Below, one piece after another: positions 36,452 through 46,206 of a stretch of 64,000 nucleotides of DNA. A program made the translations under genes and the position numbers. The notes beneath the pieces were generated by a model. That model did no database searches. It saw nothing but the letters and a program-made list of their open reading frames with translations, and was not told the origin of the DNA. Position 1 is the first letter of the stretch. The number at the start of each line of letters is the position of its first letter. The stretch spans positions 51,267 through 115,266 of the forward strand of contig NZ_PUIA01000030.1 of assembly GCF_002967715.1 (NCBI RefSeq), read 5' to 3'. This DNA is from Blastopirellula marina. GTDB taxonomy: Bacteria; Planctomycetota; Planctomycetia; Pirellulales; Pirellulaceae.

Positions 36452-37041
36452 ATGTCTTCTGATACCGCATTACCGCACGAGAAGGTCAACCAGATCGTTT
36501 ACTTTTTACAGCACGGTGGAATTCTGAAGAAGTTCGATTTTCCCCGGATGCACCTACCCAATGTGGCTGGCTACAAACCGAAGTACTACGAAGAGATCGG
36601 ACAGAAGATCGCCAGCAAAAAGATCGGCATTTACGTCGCCGAAGGCAGTATCGCAGGTGCCAAGGCGTTCTATAACGTCGACTCGAATTGCCTGTACTTA
36701 ACGTCTGCTACCAAGGCCCTGAATACTCCGGACCACTGGAGCACCATCGCCCACGAAGCGACCCACATGATTCAAGACCTGAAGAAGTGGAAAATGAGCA
36801 TGCAGGAAATGGAAGCCGATGCCCATTTTGCCCAGGCACTATTCCTGTACCACAAGAACTCGTTCCTCAGTGGAGGAACCATGCAAAGCTTCAACACGGC
36901 CGCCAAGTATTTCGCCGAAGGGGATATGAAGGAATTCAAAAAGAAGTCCAGACGATGATCGCCGAAGCGGGTGCCAAGTACCACGGCAAGAGTGGCTACG
37001 ACGATTTGTACATCAAGAAACGCCAAAACGGCATCGCCTAG
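36452..37041 (+). pseudogene. Putative zinc metallopeptidase gene with a frameshift near the 3' end
   Basis: From ATG 36452 (AAGAG ribosome site) the frame gives 168 residues with HEATH at 101-105 and Glu residues in QEMEADAHF (119-126), a zincin-type HExxH with a possible third ligand. The frame ends early at 36958 after EFKKKSRR. Shifting by -1 at the A-run (36939-36943, TTCAAAAAGAAG) lets the reading continue as EVQTMIAEAGAKYHGKS to a stop at 37041, giving 196 residues and a helix that continues naturally. So one A seems lost (or the shift is real and programmed, or a sequence error). No signal peptide. Substrate unknown. Confidence 0.6.
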
Positions 37042-37319
37042 CCGACAACGGATTTCTGACGAGAAACATTCCGCACGCGTGGAACTTTGTCGCAGACCAT
37101 TCGTCTAAAATGATGGGCTTGGTGTAATTATTGGATAATTCCAATTTTATGCTAACCGCCCACTGCAGTCGGCATATTGCCCAGGATCCGACCGGCATCC
37201 CGCAATTTCCGCGCTAAACCCGCAGACCCGATCACTGGGGTAGCCAATTCACCTTGACTTCTGGTTACCCAGCGTTTTCAATCGAGTTCGATTGAGACCG
37301 TTAACCGAGGAGCTTTCTC

Positions 37320-38348
37320 TTGCATCGATTTTCCTTACCATCACTCGTCGCATTTGTCGCTCTCTCGCTGCCTGCTTTTGCCTTTGGACAGGCCGCGGGA
37401 CCAGGCATGCAGATGGTTCCCGTGCAAAATGTTTCGCTCGACCAGGCCCTGGCCGGCGTGCGTTGGCAGGGGCGTGTTCCATCGCCAGAGTCAATCGGCG
37501 ACAAAACGCCCGTGGTTATGGTCTATGCAAGCTGGTGCCCTATCTGCAACGGTTGGTCGCCCGAGCTCTTCAAGCAGATTCAGGAAATGATTCGCGACGA
37601 ACCGGTCGTCCTCTTCGCCATCAATGCCGATGAAACCACACGCGGCGTAAGCTACGCGTTGGAACGCAACCTTGTCGGACCTAATATTTTCCACGGCGAT
37701 GACCCGACCATCGTGAAACGAATGGGCTTCGACAGTGAGCTCTTTCGGTATGCTGTCTTCCAAGAAGGAATGCAGTCGAAGAAGGCCTCGGCGGGTAGCT
37801 ACTTCAATAACAACGACGGCACGAAAGAGTTTTCGATCGTCCGCGATATGAAGTCCGGCCTCGGTGGCAGCTTTTCGATCCTGACTCCTGAGATGTCGCC
37901 ATCACTGCGAGAGTTGCTCTGGCCCGCCGAAATCGGTGCCAAGCTGAACGAACGTTCGCTGATCTCGTTGCGCAAGAATATGGACGAAGGACTGACCGGC
38001 GAGTTCAATACGGCCGTCACCGAATACCTCAATCGCCAGGTCGAGAAGGTCAAAACCTCGCGCACCGGTTCCATCCCGGAACAAATCAGCGGTTATGAAC
38101 TAGCCGAAACGGTAGCCACCGATTTCAAATCGACTCCGCAAGGCCGCGCGTGCCGAGAGTTCGTCGACAACCTGGCCGACGACGAAACGTTCCAGAATGA
38201 GCTCACCGCGAAGAAGCTTTACGACCAAGGCAAGCAAAAAGCCAATTCGCCTGTCACGCTGAAACGAATGATGGGGCGTGTCATCAGTCGCTACGCCGAC
38301 ACGTATTATGGCAAGGAAGCCCAAAAGGCGATCGACTCCGTCCAATAA
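37320..38348 (+). CDS. Exported thioredoxin-fold protein
   Basis: A 342-residue protein with a signal peptide (FSLPSLVAFVALSLPAFAFG) and a thioredoxin-like motif VYASWCPICNGW (Cys73 and Cys76) in the first third, so it may do disulfide redox chemistry outside the cytoplasm. The remaining 200 residues (LREL LWPAEIGAKLNERSL, a long helical region) match no family I know. The start is TTG at 37320 since GAGGAG stands 8 bases upstream and no ATG gives a signal peptide. It stands alone. Confidence 0.72.
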   Translation: MHRFSLPSLVAFVALSLPAFAFGQAAGPGMQMVPVQNVSLDQALAGVRWQGRVPSPESIGDKTPVVMVYASWCPICNGWSPELFKQIQEMIRDEPVVLFAINADETTRGVSYALERNLVGPNIFHGDDPTIVKRMGFDSELFRYAVFQEGMQSKKASAGSYFNNNDGTKEFSIVRDMKSGLGGSFSILTPEMSPSLRELLWPAEIGAKLNERSLISLRKNMDEGLTGEFNTAVTEYLNRQVEKVKTSRTGSIPEQISGYELAETVATDFKSTPQGRACREFVDNLADDETFQNELTAKKLYDQGKQKANSPVTLKRMMGRVISRYADTYYGKEAQKAIDSVQ

Positions 38349-38520
38349 TACATTCTCCCTGCGAAGAAACTCTGGGCCATCTCGCCCAGTGCTGGCCCAT
38401 GGTACTGCAATCATGGGCCGTTCCTTGCGCCACTAGCCCCACTTGTCTACTTGCTTGTTCTTGGCGAACCAATTACGGTCGGAGAATTCTTCCCGTCCGT
38501 CCCACCACAGGAATCACGCC

Positions 38521-39627
38521 ATGAGAACCTTCTCGACGTTCTTTTTCGCCGTCGCAATCGTAGCGTTCAGTTCGCTTCAACCAGTCGTTGCCCAAGAGAA
38601 AACCGACGACAACATCGAGTGGCACGACATCACCGAGTGGGGTGTCGAAGGCCGAATCCTTCCCGACCAGCAGCGTGCCCGCTGGTTCGATCGTCTGCCT
38701 GCTTCCGCGGAAGGGAAAGTCACTGCTGCCGTCTGGGGACTCAGCCGCGATAGCGCCGGCATGGTGGCCCGCTTCAAAACCGACGCCACCGAGTTGTGGA
38801 TCGACTACACACTGAAAGACAACGGCATCGCCATGCCACATATGCCGGCCACCGGCGTTAGCGGGGTCGATCTCTATGCCCGCGATAAAGATGGCAAGTG
38901 GAAGTGGGTCAACGTCACCAAGCCGACCGCGCAAACGGTGAAAGCCAGTTGGATCAGCGGCATGGCCCCTGGTCATCGCGAGTTTGCCGCTTATTTGCCC
39001 CTGTACAACGGGATTGAATCGCTAAAGATCGGCGTCAAGAAGGGGGCAAAGTTTGAAGGCCTGGCCCCGCGTGAGAAGCCTATTGTGTTCTACGGCACCA
39101 GCATCACGCACGGTGCTTGTGCCAGTCGGCCTGGCATGGTGCACACGGCGATTCTCGGTCGCTGGTTCGATCGCCCTGTCGCCAATCTCGGTTTCTCGGG
39201 GAACGGAAAGATGCACGAAGAAGTCGGCGATTACCTGGTTCAAGTCGATGCGGCTGCTTACGTGATCGACTGTCTGCCGAACATGGGAGCCGCAGAAGTC
39301 GCCCAGCGCTGCGTGCCGCTGGTGAAGCAGCTTCGCTCGGCCAAGCCAGATACTCCGATCGTTCTGGTGGAAGACCGACGCAATACGAACGACTGGATTT
39401 TGCCGGCTCGAAATCAGCACCACACGGCCAACCATGCCGCGCTGAAGAAGGCCTACCAAGAGCTGACCGAAGCTGGCGTCAAGAACCTGTATTACATCGA
39501 AGGGGACCACCTCTATGGTGACGATACCGAAGGGGCCACCGATGCTTCGCACGCCAGCGATCTCGGTTTCATGCGTCAGGCCGAGATCTTCAAGCCGGTC
39601 CTGGAAAAGGCCCTCAGCTCCAACTGA
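38521..39627 (+). CDS. SGNH/GDSL-type exported esterase
   Basis: A 368-residue exported protein (signal peptide FFFAVAIVAFSSLQPVVAQ). An N-terminal beta domain (ATELWIDYTLKDNG, GVDLYARDKDGKW, PLYNGIESLKIGV) precedes an SGNH hydrolase: block I GTSITHGAC with nucleophile Ser, block II NLGFSGNGKM, block III VIDCLPNMG and block V TDASHASDLG with the Asp-His. The two-domain form is found in planctomycetal and bacteroidal carbohydrate-acetyl esterases, so deacetylation of polysaccharides is likely. Confidence 0.88.
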   Translation: MRTFSTFFFAVAIVAFSSLQPVVAQEKTDDNIEWHDITEWGVEGRILPDQQRARWFDRLPASAEGKVTAAVWGLSRDSAGMVARFKTDATELWIDYTLKDNGIAMPHMPATGVSGVDLYARDKDGKWKWVNVTKPTAQTVKASWISGMAPGHREFAAYLPLYNGIESLKIGVKKGAKFEGLAPREKPIVFYGTSITHGACASRPGMVHTAILGRWFDRPVANLGFSGNGKMHEEVGDYLVQVDAAAYVIDCLPNMGAAEVAQRCVPLVKQLRSAKPDTPIVLVEDRRNTNDWILPARNQHHTANHAALKKAYQELTEAGVKNLYYIEGDHLYGDDTEGATDASHASDLGFMRQAEIFKPVLEKALSSN

Positions 39628-39629
39628 GC

Positions 39630-40490
39630 CTAGCCGCGGATGATCGGCAAATGGTCGCGATCAATTCCAGTCAGCTGAACTCCGAAATGCTCGGCCAACA
39701 GGTCGAGCATTTCATTTTGGCTGCGAAGGGGAGTCTTCGTCGCCTTGCCACTGGCATCACGAATGGAAAACTCATCGTTCAACATCGTCAGCCGCACTCC
39801 ATTAGGCGCGGCCTTGGCCACCATCATGATGTTCCTAAAGCGGGACTTGGGGTTGGTCGACGTGTACCAATTGGCCACCTCGCGATCGACCAGCGGCATC
39901 TCTTCCATGGTCATCTGGTACACATCTTCCCATTCGCCAGCTAGTAACGCCTGGTGGAAGTAGAGGTCCCCGTCTCGCACGATTCGTCGCGTCTCGTGTG
40001 GTGTCGCTTGCTCGCGGTCGAGCTCCAGTTTCAAAACGGCCGTCGGACTGAGACCTCCAACGCCCACATCCGCCAGCCACGAACTTCCCTCCATCTCGAT
40101 CCGCACTACCAGGTGTGTTCGTGGCGTGATGTCTCCTCGTGGATACCCCAGTTTGACCCGAGCACTAATCGGAGCGACCTCGAAGCCCATCGTTGCCAAT
40201 ATCAGCAGCAAGAGCCCATTCTGCTCGAAACAATACCCGCCGCGCCGATCGTGTACCAGCTTCTTTTGCAGCGAAGCAGCATCCAGATGAATCGGTTTCC
40301 CCAGTAAGACATCCAGATTTTCAAACGGAATCGTCAGGACATGGGCGTGGACAATATCACTGAGCACAGCCGCTGTCGGATCGCGGGGGCCTTCATAGCC
40401 GATTCGTTGAAAGTAAGCATCCAGGTCCACGTAATCCGTACCGTTTTCCGCCGAGAGAGCTGCCTGATCCATCATTGCCTGTTTATCCAT
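39630..40490 (-). CDS. Arylamine N-acetyltransferase
   Basis: A 286-residue NAT-family enzyme moving acetyl groups from acetyl-CoA to arylamines or hydrazines, or working on an aromatic amine starter unit. The triad is intact: Cys87 (RRGGYCFEQN), His126 (PRTHLVVR), Asp141 (LADVGVGG). Start at 40490 chosen because it gives the usual N-terminus; a frame to 40532 exists. Lies tail-to-tail with the SGNH esterase, 2 bases between stops. Confidence 0.93.
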   Translation of the reverse strand: MDKQAMMDQAALSAENGTDYVDLDAYFQRIGYEGPRDPTAAVLSDIVHAHVLTIPFENLDVLLGKPIHLDAASLQKKLVHDRRGGYCFEQNGLLLLILATMGFEVAPISARVKLGYPRGDITPRTHLVVRIEMEGSSWLADVGVGGLSPTAVLKLELDREQATPHETRRIVRDGDLYFHQALLAGEWEDVYQMTMEEMPLVDREVANWYTSTNPKSRFRNIMMVAKAAPNGVRLTMLNDEFSIRDASGKATKTPLRSQNEMLDLLAEHFGVQLTGIDRDHLPIIRG

Positions 40491-40687
40491 GATCTGAAAT
40501 GGGACGTTCCTTTGACGCCGCAAAGCGGGCAACGGTTCGCGGTGCTTATGGTAACAACCACTCCAACTTTGCTCGCACCAATTGCGTCTTTATTGCCAGC
40601 GATTGGACTGAATACAACACCAAACTCAACTGGCTAGGCTCGACGAGTTCCCTCAGCCTAGCCAGAGAACGACCGCTCATTGAGCAT

Positions 40688-41977
40688 CTATTCGCCCAGC
40701 TTCCAAAGCTCTGGCTTGGTTTCCTGCAGTATCTCGGAGATGGCCTGGCGATCGGCACGCGTGAGATGGTCGAAATCGCCGCTCGCGTCTTCCCCCGCCA
40801 GAACCTCACGCAGACGCCTGGCGATATACGACTTCATATTCAACGGAAGCTCGTCGAATGTCTTACTGTAGATCATATAACTGCACGGGTACTTGAATAG
40901 CCGAGTCTTCAAGTCGAGATCACGCAGCGAGCGTCCCTGCGAATCTTTGGGCCCCTTGACCTGGAACTCTTCCGCGAAACGGGATGTACCTGCGATGGCA
41001 TCTTCCAGCGGTGCTTCGTCGGCCATCAGCATATGACTCACGACCTTGTCGCCGGCACTCTGCACGCGACGGGCCGTCGTTTCGCTTATGTGATCGGCAG
41101 GGCGTTCCAATGCCTCGTTCATGACCTGGTCGTGATGGGCCGAACGGCGGGCTTCGTGACTGGCCAGTGTCAAATAATTCTGCATTTGCAACTGATGCTC
41201 AAGCACCATCAGTGCCACGATATCACTATGAGGCGTCACGTACTTCTCGACCGGAAACAACTGGCTCAGGTCGGTCACGTTCGCGCCCGCTTCCCGGTCG
41301 ATCTCTTCCGGCTTGTAGCGATCGGTCGATACGACATTCCCCATGTGGCGTATCTTGCCGTGCGTTCCCGTCACGTACCAACCACCCCAGCGTTCAGATA
41401 GGGGACTTGTTTGATCGGTGTTGAATGTTCCCGCTCCGTAGTGCGGCATCCCGCTCGACATGACAAACATCGAACGCACTAATCCCCCTGGCACGCGCTG
41501 CGTGCGCGACGATGCATGGCACACGGTGCATTGCCCTTGATCGCGGACAAACCGGGGCTTCTCTTCCGGCTGCTGCTCGAGAGTGTAGAACACCTCGCCG
41601 CGTACCGGGTCAGTCGTCATGATTTCGAGCACGTCTCCACGCTGCACCCACCCGACGTACGAATCGTCGTTGAAATAGAGTGCCCGCGGACGGCGGGGCG
41701 AGATCTGCTGCAATTGAAAACTCGACTTCGAGTAGACCAGCACCTGCGACTCCGGCGAGATATCCAGGGCCTTCAACACCGACTTGAGAAAGCCGTGGTC
41801 CTGGTCGAACTCAAGCGACTGTTGCCCCTCGTCCAGTTGCTCCTGAATGCGGGCAATCGGATTGTCGACCGATTTGTCGCTGTAGTTGATGGGCGCTTCG
41901 TCGTACGGTTCCTGAGCGGAAAGCTGCGAAACGGTTAACACCATCGCCGCTACCATGAACTTCCATGAAATTCTCAT
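40688..41977 (-). CDS. Exported single-haem c-type cytochrome-like protein
   Basis: A 429-residue exported protein (signal around FMVAAMVLTVSQLSAQ) with one haem c site, QCTVCHAS (Cys140, Cys143, His144), and a conserved surrounding (VLVYSKSSFQLQQISPRRPRALYFN, SGMPHYGAGTF, RYKPEEIDREAGANV). The rest has no recognised domain. Proteins with this layout occur next to other cytochromes in planctomycetes and presumably pass electrons in the periplasm; the axial Met/His partner is not identifiable by eye. No clear operon partner. Confidence 0.72.
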   Translation of the reverse strand: MRISWKFMVAAMVLTVSQLSAQEPYDEAPINYSDKSVDNPIARIQEQLDEGQQSLEFDQDHGFLKSVLKALDISPESQVLVYSKSSFQLQQISPRRPRALYFNDDSYVGWVQRGDVLEIMTTDPVRGEVFYTLEQQPEEKPRFVRDQGQCTVCHASSRTQRVPGGLVRSMFVMSSGMPHYGAGTFNTDQTSPLSERWGGWYVTGTHGKIRHMGNVVSTDRYKPEEIDREAGANVTDLSQLFPVEKYVTPHSDIVALMVLEHQLQMQNYLTLASHEARRSAHHDQVMNEALERPADHISETTARRVQSAGDKVVSHMLMADEAPLEDAIAGTSRFAEEFQVKGPKDSQGRSLRDLDLKTRLFKYPCSYMIYSKTFDELPLNMKSYIARRLREVLAGEDASGDFDHLTRADRQAISEILQETKPELWKLGE

Positions 41978-42270
41978 CGCGAAACCTGTTCTTTGATTCT
42001 CGAATGACTCAGCATGTGGGGACACAAAACCTCTGAGTAATCCAAGTAAGTGTCGGTGGATGAATGGGGTGGGGCCACGAACTCAAAGGATTCACTGTAT
42101 TCTGGATATTATTATCCACTTTAAGTCCCAGGCCGTCAAATGGATTACCCCAAGAGAAAGGGAATTCTGGCGAACTGAGGGGCAGGGGGCTATACTCTAG
42201 GGTCTCGACCTTCCCTTGTCTTCCAGCTTATCCAGCCTGATCGACCGCTTCTCCTTTGTGGATCCTTACG

Positions 42271-43827
42271 ATGCCCCACACAACTTCCTGGTTCTTGCTC
42301 TTGGCAGCGGTATTTTCTGCCTGGTTCGTCCCTGGTTTGGCCGCCGCCGAGCGTCCCAATATCCTGATCATGATGGTCGACGATCTTGGGTATTCCGATT
42401 TCGGCTGCTACGGCAGCGAGATCGAAACCCCCAACATCGATCGCCTGGCCGCCGATGGCCTCCGCTTCCGCAACTTCTACAACACGGGCAAATGTCACTC
42501 GTCGCGGGTATCGCTGCTAACAGGACTGTACTGCGATCAAGCCGGCAGCGAGTCCCTTCGCCGGGGTGTGACCATCGCCGAGGTGCTCGGCAACGCCGGT
42601 TACTCCACCGCCATGGTTGGCAAGTGGCACTTGAGTAAACAGCCGACCGACTTTGGTTTTCAGAAGTACTTCGGCCATCTTTCCGGGGCCACTAACTTCT
42701 TTACCGGGGACGAAACGTTTCGGCTCAACGGCGAAAAATGGGACGCCTTCGGCGACGACTTTTACACCACCGACGCCAACGTGAAGTGGGCCAAGACGTT
42801 CCTTAGTGAGACCCTGGAAGAACACCCAGACAAGCCGTTCTTTCTGTATGTTGCCCACAACGCCCCCCATTACCCACTTCAAGCGCGGAAAGAAGACTTC
42901 CTTAAGTACGAGAACCGCTACGTCGATGGATGGGACAAGCTTCGCGCAGCCCGCTACAAGCGCCAGCTCGAAATGGGACTGATCCCCAAGCAGTGGGCAT
43001 TGTCTCCGCGGCCAGAGCATGTCCCGGACTGGACGGCGCTGACCGATGAACAAAAGGACTGGGAGCGTCGCCGCATGGCAGCGTTCGCTGGTATGGTTGA
43101 CCGGGTCGATCAAACGACCGGCGACCTGGTCGCCTTCTTGAAAGAGAAGGGGGTCTTCGAGAACACGCTTATTCTGGTTTGCTCTGACAACGGAGCCTGC
43201 CCCTTCGATCGCACCAAAGGCAAGCAGTACGAAACTTGGGACCCGCGTTCTTACTGGTGCTACGACACCGGCTGGTCGCACGTCGGCAATACTCCTTTCC
43301 GCCTGCACAAACAAAACCAGCACGAAGGTGGCATCTCGTCTCCACTGATCGCCCACTGGCCGGCCGGCCTGAAAACCAAGCCTGGGGCAATTACCGATCA
43401 ACCGGCCCACCTGATCGATTTCATGGCCACCTGCGTCGACCTCGCCAAAACTGATTATCCCGCCAGCTGGCCTGATCGCGAGCTCGAACCACTGCAAGGC
43501 CTTTCGCTGACCCCGATCCTCGCAGGCGAAACGCGCAAGCCGCATGACTTTCTCTACTTTCACTTCTCGACCAATCGTGCCATCCGCGAGGGGAAGTGGA
43601 AAGTCGTTACCCACCGCGCTTCGCAGTGGGAGCTTTACGATATTGAAAAGGACGGGACCGAGCTCAACGATCTCGCCACTCAATATCCACAACGCGTAAA
43701 AAAGCTTTCCCAGCTTTGGCACAAAACGGCCATCGAGACCGATCGCCTGAAGGAAAAGCAGGCCTTGCCGGTATCGGGCAAAAAGCCACCTCTGTTGAAC
43801 AAGGACGGCACTCCGGCGAAGAACTAG
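42271..43827 (+). CDS. Sulfatase with a CHSSR active-site variant
   Basis: A 518-residue S1-type sulfatase, exported (signal FLLLAAVFSAWFVPGLA). Metal-binding DD in MMVDDLGYSDFG (about 37-38), catalytic motif GKCHSSRVSLLTGLY (Cys75). The Cys is present and would be matured to formylglycine, but the position that is Pro or Ala in CxPxR is Ser here. Other motifs (GKWHL, HNAPHYPLQ, SDNGACP, GYSDF) are normal. It would remove sulfate from polysaccharides. The first ATG at 42271 is used. Confidence 0.9.
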   Translation: MPHTTSWFLLLAAVFSAWFVPGLAAAERPNILIMMVDDLGYSDFGCYGSEIETPNIDRLAADGLRFRNFYNTGKCHSSRVSLLTGLYCDQAGSESLRRGVTIAEVLGNAGYSTAMVGKWHLSKQPTDFGFQKYFGHLSGATNFFTGDETFRLNGEKWDAFGDDFYTTDANVKWAKTFLSETLEEHPDKPFFLYVAHNAPHYPLQARKEDFLKYENRYVDGWDKLRAARYKRQLEMGLIPKQWALSPRPEHVPDWTALTDEQKDWERRRMAAFAGMVDRVDQTTGDLVAFLKEKGVFENTLILVCSDNGACPFDRTKGKQYETWDPRSYWCYDTGWSHVGNTPFRLHKQNQHEGGISSPLIAHWPAGLKTKPGAITDQPAHLIDFMATCVDLAKTDYPASWPDRELEPLQGLSLTPILAGETRKPHDFLYFHFSTNRAIREGKWKVVTHRASQWELYDIEKDGTELNDLATQYPQRVKKLSQLWHKTAIETDRLKEKQALPVSGKKPPLLNKDGTPAKN

Positions 43828-43922
43828 CGATACCGTCGCTTGGTTGCCATAGCAGGGGGACATCGGGTAACTTGTTCGACAAGCACCCCTGAACCTCCAC
43901 GCTTGTCAGGCCCAAGTGAACT

Positions 43923-44879
43923 ATGATCGTTACGGAAAAAGAGAGCTGGCTGGGAATGATCTTCGCCGTTCATGGAACGACGATGGAATCGATCTGGCCG
44001 CGTGTGGCCGTTGTGTTTTTGTGGGCGATATTGACCACGGTCGTCGCGTATTTCTTTCCCGATCGATATTACACATTAACCATGGGCCCATTCACGGTGG
44101 TCGGCCTGGCCCTGGCAATCTTCCTCGGTTTTCGCAATAACGCGGCGTACGATCGCTACTGGGAAGGACGCAAGCTGTGGGGACGCATGGTCAATGTCTG
44201 CCGAAGCTTCACCATGCAGATCAATACGTTGATCGACGATGCTGTTGCAAGCAACGCGCAAACTTCGGACGAAGCCCAAAATCAACGTTTACATATGGTT
44301 CGGCTGATCATTTGCCATATCCACGCCTTGCGACATCGCCTCCGCGATACCGACGCCGCAGCCGACCTGGAAGAACAGTTACCAGACGATAACCAACTGC
44401 CTCAGGACCTGGCACAAGACAACGTTCCGGCGGCGATTGCCGATCGAATCTCGCGTCAGATCAACTCAGCCTGGCGAAGCGGACGACTCGATACGTTTCA
44501 CGTCCCGCTGCTGCACAATTGCTTGACCGAAATGGTCGACATCCAAGGAGGATGCGAGCGGATCAAGAGCACGCCCATTCCGTTCACCTACAGCGTGCTG
44601 ACCCACCGCACCGTGTTTATCTACTGCTTCGCTTTGCCGTTCGGTCTGCACGACACGGTCGGCATATTTACCCCTTTGGTTGTCGGTATGATTGCCTACA
44701 TTTTTTTGGGCCTCGATGCGGTGGGAGACGAGATCGAACAGCCGTTCATGACCGACGACAACGATCTGCCGCTGCTGCAGCTAACCACCATGATCGAACG
44801 CAACGTCCTGCAACTTTCCGGTTGCCCGGATGAAGAATTGCCTGACCCGATCCAGCCGGTCGATCACATCCTGATCTAA
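43923..44879 (+). CDS. Bestrophin-family membrane protein
   Basis: A 318-residue protein of the bestrophin/YneE family, ion channels of the inner membrane. Seen: VAVVFLWAILTTVVAYFF, TMGPFTVVGLALAIFLGFRNN and AYDRYWEGRKLWGRMVN, then a helix pair (TYSVLTHRTVFIYCFALPF, PLVVGMIAYIFLGLDAVGDEIEQPF). The last stretch is the family's characteristic C-terminal motif. Anion conduction is likely; selectivity is unknown. It begins 96 bases after the sulfatase stop and is followed after 25 bases by the DUF2625 gene, so these two likely share a message. Confidence 0.9.
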   Translation: MIVTEKESWLGMIFAVHGTTMESIWPRVAVVFLWAILTTVVAYFFPDRYYTLTMGPFTVVGLALAIFLGFRNNAAYDRYWEGRKLWGRMVNVCRSFTMQINTLIDDAVASNAQTSDEAQNQRLHMVRLIICHIHALRHRLRDTDAAADLEEQLPDDNQLPQDLAQDNVPAAIADRISRQINSAWRSGRLDTFHVPLLHNCLTEMVDIQGGCERIKSTPIPFTYSVLTHRTVFIYCFALPFGLHDTVGIFTPLVVGMIAYIFLGLDAVGDEIEQPFMTDDNDLPLLQLTTMIERNVLQLSGCPDEELPDPIQPVDHILI

Positions 44880-44904
44880 CTACCTACAGGTTCGCCCCTG
44901 CCAC

Positions 44905-45552
44905 ATGCGATTATTGGAAGAATTACTCGACGCCAACGATCCAGGGATTCAGCGCATCCGAGAGTGGACCCTGGCGGCCGCGGTCGATGTTGTCGTCCTT
45001 CCCCCGTCCGCTCAGCGCGAGCAAGTCCTGCTCGATGTGCAGGTCACTACCCGCAGCACCATGGGAGCGATCGCCTACGAGACCGGCGGAATCGTCGTCG
45101 ATAACGGCTGGCTGCGATTCCTCGGCTCGGGTCATCCCAGCTTCACACGCACCTTGCCGGCCTGGAACCAGGGACGCTGCGATGGGTTCTACCTGATTGC
45201 CGACGACGCCGTCGGAGGCTTCTTTGCCATCAACGGGGGCAAGCTTGGCGATGACTTCGGCAATGTCTATTACCTGGCCCCCGACGATCTCGATTGGCAG
45301 CCACTCGAAATGGGCTATACCGACCTGTTCCACTCGGCGGTCATGGGCTATTTGAGCCCGTTTTATGCCGACCTGCGTTGGACATCTTGGCAGGCCGATA
45401 CCCAACAACTGGCCCACGATCGCTGTTTTTTCTTCTATCCTTTTCTCTGGACGGCCGAAGGTTCGATCGAAAAGAGCGTCCGCAGCGACGTGCCGGCGAC
45501 CGAAGCTTTTGGCCTGAAAATCGACTTTTTACAGCAGTTTAAAGCAGAATGA
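44905..45552 (+). CDS. DUF2625 family protein
   Basis: A 215-residue soluble protein that matches DUF2625: LLDANDPGIQRIREW at the start, TTRSTMGAIAYETGGIVVDNGWLRFLGSG, RTLPAWNQ and LAPDDLDWQPLEMGYTDLFH. The family's function is unknown to me. It starts 25 bases after the bestrophin gene and likely belongs to the same transcript. Confidence 0.85.
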   Translation: MRLLEELLDANDPGIQRIREWTLAAAVDVVVLPPSAQREQVLLDVQVTTRSTMGAIAYETGGIVVDNGWLRFLGSGHPSFTRTLPAWNQGRCDGFYLIADDAVGGFFAINGGKLGDDFGNVYYLAPDDLDWQPLEMGYTDLFHSAVMGYLSPFYADLRWTSWQADTQQLAHDRCFFFYPFLWTAEGSIEKSVRSDVPATEAFGLKIDFLQQFKAE

Positions 45553-45723
45553 GCCGAGCGAATCAGGTGATCAGAACACCCCAAAACGTGGATGTCGAGG
45601 AACTTTTTCAGCGTCCTATCCTTCGTGGGGTTTTCGTCGTAAAATGCTCTTTTATGCAATGACTACCGTTAAACAAAGTGTTTCCCGGCTGTCCTGCGAA
45701 AGTTTGTGCTCAAGGAATGGATC

Positions 45724-45921
45724 ATGCCGGAAGGTATCATCAAGCGTCTGACCGACAAAGGCTTCGGTTTCATCGACACGGGTCAGAACAAGGACCTGTT
45801 TTTCCACCTCTCGAACCTGGATGGCGTTCGCTTCGAAGAACTTCACGAAGGTCAGCGCGTCTCCTACACCGAAGGCCAAGGCCCTAAGGGTCCACGTGCC
45901 GAAAACGTGAAGCCTGTCTAG
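45724..45921 (+). CDS. Cold-shock domain protein
   Basis: A 65-residue single-domain Csp, binding single-stranded RNA or DNA. RNP1-like KGFGFI (12-17) and RNP2-like LFFHLS (25-30) are present, and the fold pattern ends in GPRAENVKPV. Start at 45724 because AAGGA is 8 bases upstream. A long leader (about 170 bases from the preceding gene) precedes it, common in cold-regulated genes. It lies just upstream of a retron-like unit, which some retrons use as a context for cold-shock partner genes, but Csp genes are also widespread in planctomycetes, so the link is only suggested by position. Confidence 0.93.
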   Translation: MPEGIIKRLTDKGFGFIDTGQNKDLFFHLSNLDGVRFEELHEGQRVSYTEGQGPKGPRAENVKPV

Positions 45922-45942
45922 TCACAGATTTCACATCTCGGT

Positions 45943-46170
45943 TTAGATGTCGGCGAAGAAGCGTCCCACCGGCGGGCGCTTCGCCAAGCCGATTTCAAGC
46001 CCAATCGCTAGTCCATCTAAGGTCTCCTGACGACTTGCTTCGTCAAATGCCGATCGAATGCGACTAGCTTCTTGTGCGCTAGCATCGTAGTGTTTGGCGT
46101 CCCTTTGTCCTTTCTGGATTCGCCATGTCGCTGGAAATCTATCGCTAAGCCACTTTGCATTCTTGTTCAT
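45943..46170 (-). CDS. Small hypothetical protein next to the retron
   Basis: A possible 75-residue basic and polar protein (NKNAKWLSDRFPATWRIQKGQ, SAFDEASRQETLDGLAIG) with ATG at 46170 and no clear ribosome site. It reads toward the cold-shock gene and away from the retron promoter, so it and the retron share a short divergent region. I recognise no family. It might be spurious. Confidence 0.4.
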   Translation of the reverse strand: MNKNAKWLSDRFPATWRIQKGQRDAKHYDASAQEASRIRSAFDEASRQETLDGLAIGLEIGLAKRPPVGRFFADI

Positions 46171-46206
46171 AGCGGAAGTGCGTCATGACAACCCCAGGCG
46201 AGCGGT

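Noticed and set aside
36936..36950. Programmed -1 frameshift site of the dnaX type
   Set aside because: The run has five As and a G, not A-AAA-AAG; no Shine-Dalgarno-like stimulator; a lesion is simpler.
42517..43863. A 448-codon open frame on the minus strand across the sulfatase gene
   Set aside because: It is the mirror of the sulfatase codons; no ribosome site, biased composition, no domain.
45933..45950. ACATCT/AGATGT hairpin after the cold-shock gene as a terminator
   Set aside because: Only 6 bases of stem and no T run; not strong enough to call.
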